This document shows positions 62,025 to 64,000 of a stretch of DNA of 64,000 bases, piece by piece; positions within the stretch are counted from its first letter, which is position 1, and each line of letters opens with the position of its first letter. The stretch spans positions 62,001 through 126,000 of the forward strand of contig JUHI01000002.1 in assembly GCA_000799755.1 (NCBI GenBank), in the 5' to 3' direction. Source of the DNA: Martinezella tropici (GTDB lineage: Bacteria; Pseudomonadota; Alphaproteobacteria; Rhizobiales; Rhizobiaceae). The notes beneath the pieces are model-generated. The model made no database searches and was not told the DNA's origin. It was given only the letters and a program-made list of their open reading frames with translations. Position numbers and translations under genes: made by a program.

Positions 62025-63548
62025 ATGAGTTCGGAAGCCGTCGACGGTACTGTCGTGCTGTCTGCGAGAGGGATATCCAAGTCCTTCAACGGCGTGCAGG
62101 TGCTGTTCAGCGTCAACTTTGATCTTCGCGCTGGCGAGATCCACGCTCTCATGGGCGAGAATGGCGCCGGCAAGTCGACCCTCGTCAAGGTCCTTTCCGG
62201 TTTCGAGCAGCCGACCTCGGGCGAAATCCTCCTTGATGGTAAGTCGGTCAAGCTGCCGCCGAACGGCGCTGCGGAAGCGCTCGGCATCGTCATCATCCAT
62301 CAAGAATTCAATCTTGCCGACCATCTGACCGTCACCGAAAGCCTGTTTCTCGGCCGCGAAGTCACGCGTTTCGGCGTGCTCGATCGCAAGCATATGCGAG
62401 CGGAGACGCGGCGCGTGCTCGATCTGCTCGGTTCGCATGTCGATGAGAATGCGCCTATCAGCACGCTTTCCGTCGCCGACAAACAGATGGTGGAGATCGC
62501 CAAGGCAATCAGCCGCGATGCGCGCATCGTCTTCATGGATGAGCCGACTGCGGTTCTGTCGCGCGAGGAAACCAATTTCCTGTTCAAGCAGGTGCGCAAG
62601 CTGCGTGACCAGGGAACGAGTTTCGTCTTCGTCTCCCACAAGCTCGACGAGGTCATGGAGCTGACCGATCGCGTCACGGTGTTGCGCGATGGTCAATGGG
62701 TGAAGACATCGCCGACCTCGCTGCTCGATGGCGAATCGATCGCCCAGCTGATGGTCGGGCGGGAGCTTTCCAGCCTCTATCCGGCCAAGAACGAGCCCGA
62801 TGTCGACGAAAAGGTGGTGCTGAGCGTCAATTCTGTCTCCACCGGCTATGTCCGTGATGCGAGTTTCGAGTTGCGCAAGGGCGAGATCTTGGGCTTCTCC
62901 GGCATGATCGGCTCGGGCCGCACCGAGCTGATGGAGGCGATCGTCGGCCTGCGCTCGCGCATATCCGGCGAAGTCGTCGCCAACGACCAGACGGTGCCCC
63001 CGCATGACGTGCATGCAGCCATTGGGGCCGGCCTTGCCTATATGACGAAGGACCGCAAATCCAAGGGTCTGTTGCTGAACTCGGGCATGGCGGTCAACCT
63101 GACGCTGCAATCGCTCGATCGGCACGGCAAGTTCGGTTATCTCAGCGCCTCCAGCGAGGCGAATGCACTGACGCGTGCTCGCCGCCGCTTCGACATTCGG
63201 GTGCGTGACGGCAATATCGTTGCCGGCCGCATGTCCGGTGGCAATCAGCAGAAGCTGCTTCTGGCGAAGGTCATGGAAACCGAGCCGCAGATCATCATCA
63301 TCGATGAACCCACTCGCGGCATCGATGTCGGCACCAAGCAGCAGATCTATCATTTCATCTCGGCGCTGGCGCGCGACGGCCATTCGATCATCGTGGTCTC
63401 TTCGGAAATGCCCGAGGTGATCGGGCTGTGCACGCGGATCGCCGTCATGCGCGAGGGACGAATTGTCGGCGTGCTCGAAGGCGACGAGATCTCCGAGCAG
63501 GAAATCATGCGCTATGCGGCGGGCCTGAAGAAAAAGACGGCGGCCTGA
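62025..63548 (+). CDS. Sugar ABC transporter ATP-binding protein (RbsA/XylG type)
   Basis: A 507-residue double ATPase for a CUT2 sugar importer. Domain 1 has Walker A GENGAGKST (about 44-52), Q-loop VIIHQEFNL, signature-like LSVADKQMVEIAKA and Walker B IVFMDEPTAVLS. Domain 2 has GMIGSGRTEL in place of Walker A, signature LSGGNQQK-type MSGGNQQKLLLAK and Walker B IIIIDEPTRGIDVG, as is normal for RbsA/XylG. I begin at the ATG at 62025, with GGGAGGATTCA immediately before it; an in-frame ATG 11 codons earlier has no ribosome site. The transported pentose or polyol is not known; xylA/xylB nearby make xylose one candidate. Confidence 0.92.
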   Translation: MSSEAVDGTVVLSARGISKSFNGVQVLFSVNFDLRAGEIHALMGENGAGKSTLVKVLSGFEQPTSGEILLDGKSVKLPPNGAAEALGIVIIHQEFNLADHLTVTESLFLGREVTRFGVLDRKHMRAETRRVLDLLGSHVDENAPISTLSVADKQMVEIAKAISRDARIVFMDEPTAVLSREETNFLFKQVRKLRDQGTSFVFVSHKLDEVMELTDRVTVLRDGQWVKTSPTSLLDGESIAQLMVGRELSSLYPAKNEPDVDEKVVLSVNSVSTGYVRDASFELRKGEILGFSGMIGSGRTELMEAIVGLRSRISGEVVANDQTVPPHDVHAAIGAGLAYMTKDRKSKGLLLNSGMAVNLTLQSLDRHGKFGYLSASSEANALTRARRRFDIRVRDGNIVAGRMSGGNQQKLLLAKVMETEPQIIIIDEPTRGIDVGTKQQIYHFISALARDGHSIIVVSSEMPEVIGLCTRIAVMREGRIVGVLEGDEISEQEIMRYAAGLKKKTAA

Positions 63549-63609
63549 AGGGGCGGCGGAGAGCAGGGCGAATTCCCAGCAGTCATGGGACGGGAGGTTG
63601 GTTTTGGTT

Positions 63610-64000
63610 ATGAGCGTGGGCGAAGACAGCAGCGGCAAGGCTGGCCGGCGGGGGCGTTCCTGGCGGGATATCGATCTTAGGGCCGTTGCGCCGTTTGCGG
63701 CGCTGGTGTTGCTTCTGATCGTCGGCGCTCTGGTCAATCCGAACTTCATCGGTATTACCAATCTCACCAATGTCGCGACGCGGTGCGCCTTTATCGCCAT
63801 CATCGCCGTTGGGGCCACCTTCGTCATCTCGGCCGGCGATCTCGATCTGTCCGTCGGCGCGATGGTTGCCTTTGTCGCGAGCCTGATGATCCTGTTCATG
63901 AACTCGGGCGTCATTGCCGACCCCACCATGATGCTGGCGGCGGCTGTGCTGTTCTCGATTATTGCTGGCATCCTCTGCGGCCTCGCCAACGGGCTGATTA
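63610..64000 (+). CDS. Sugar ABC transporter permease (RbsC/XylH type), partial
   Basis: The first 130 residues of a CUT2-type permease that runs off the right edge. After a basic N-terminus (SSGKAGRRGRSWRDIDLR) come hydrophobic helices PFAALVLLLIVGALV, FIAIIAVGATFVI and the family signature ISAGDLDLSVGAMVAFVASL, close to the typical GGIDLSVG loop. I give the ATG at 63610, but GGAGG lies rather far (12 bases) and a TTG at 63604 is better spaced, so the true start may be two codons earlier. It lies 61 bases after the ATPase. A binding-protein gene is expected further right, outside the window. Confidence 0.87.
   Translation, partial: MSVGEDSSGKAGRRGRSWRDIDLRAVAPFAALVLLLIVGALVNPNFIGITNLTNVATRCAFIAIIAVGATFVISAGDLDLSVGAMVAFVASLMILFMNSGVIADPTMMLAAAVLFSIIAGILCGLANGLI

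Noticed and set aside
62022..63989. A 655-codon open frame on the minus strand opposite the RbsA-type ATPase
   Set aside because: It mirrors the high-GC coding strand of the ATPase and permease. It has no ribosome site and its translation resembles no protein, while the plus strand has full ATPase motifs.

Overview
The window looks like chromosomal DNA of an alphaproteobacterium of the Rhizobiaceae (Rhizobium/Sinorhizobium type). The evidence is high GC, many ABC sugar-uptake operons, smoEFGK-mtlK and ydcSTUVW-like gene orders, palindromic intergenic repeats of a kind common in rhizobia, and housekeeping genes (nth, lysS, gltX, tal). I see no prophage, insertion sequence, CRISPR array, rRNA or tRNA gene.

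Layout. 1-6614: a partial DHA2-type exporter, two unknown membrane or membrane-anchored proteins, a ROK kinase-cutC pair, and a sensor kinase/response regulator pair, all on the minus strand. 6833-17651: a polyol locus with a RbsD/FucU-type mutarotase, SorC-type regulator, smoEFGK ABC transporter, mannitol 2-dehydrogenase (mtlK), HAD phosphatase and FGGY kinase, closed by a convergent RpiR-type regulator. 17864-23363: a CysZ-like membrane protein, endonuclease III, a DUF2244 protein, an AraC-MGMT fusion, and a SorC-type regulator divergent from transaldolase. 23691-36820: a two-armed carbohydrate-acid locus. The minus arm encodes an IclR regulator, a lactonase-type amidohydrolase, a MaoC-fold protein and a CoA-transferase III. 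The plus arm encodes a binding protein, two permeases, an ATPase, an enolase-superfamily dehydratase, a RhaM-type mutarotase, a Gfo/Idh/MocA oxidoreductase, a second MaoC, a binding-protein-like protein with no signal peptide, and an SDR. 36928-37808: two small membrane proteins. 38139-43650: a ydcSTUVW-like putrescine/spermidine uptake and gamma-aminobutyraldehyde dehydrogenase operon. 43786-51415: an exonuclease, a LysR regulator, unknown proteins, lysS-gltX and a TerC protein. 51550-56208: an AraC/GyrI-like regulator and a TetR regulator divergent from an EmrAB-type pump. 56357-64000: a LacI regulator, xylB, xylA, a VOC protein, a second LacI regulator, and a divergent sugar ABC operon cut by the window edge.

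How the genes work together. Most of the window handles uptake and early oxidation, isomerisation or phosphorylation of plant- and soil-derived polyols, pentoses, deoxyhexose-type sugars and polyamines. Each operon has its own regulator, and several regulators have a palindrome in the adjacent intergenic DNA. The least conventional region is 23691-36820. Its sugar-acid steps resemble the non-phosphorylative L-fucose route, but it has CoA-type enzymes and a signal-less binding-protein fold where a diketo-acid hydrolase or aldolase would be expected.

Function calls come from reading protein sequences and gene order. No database search was run, and substrate assignments are inferences unless stated otherwise.
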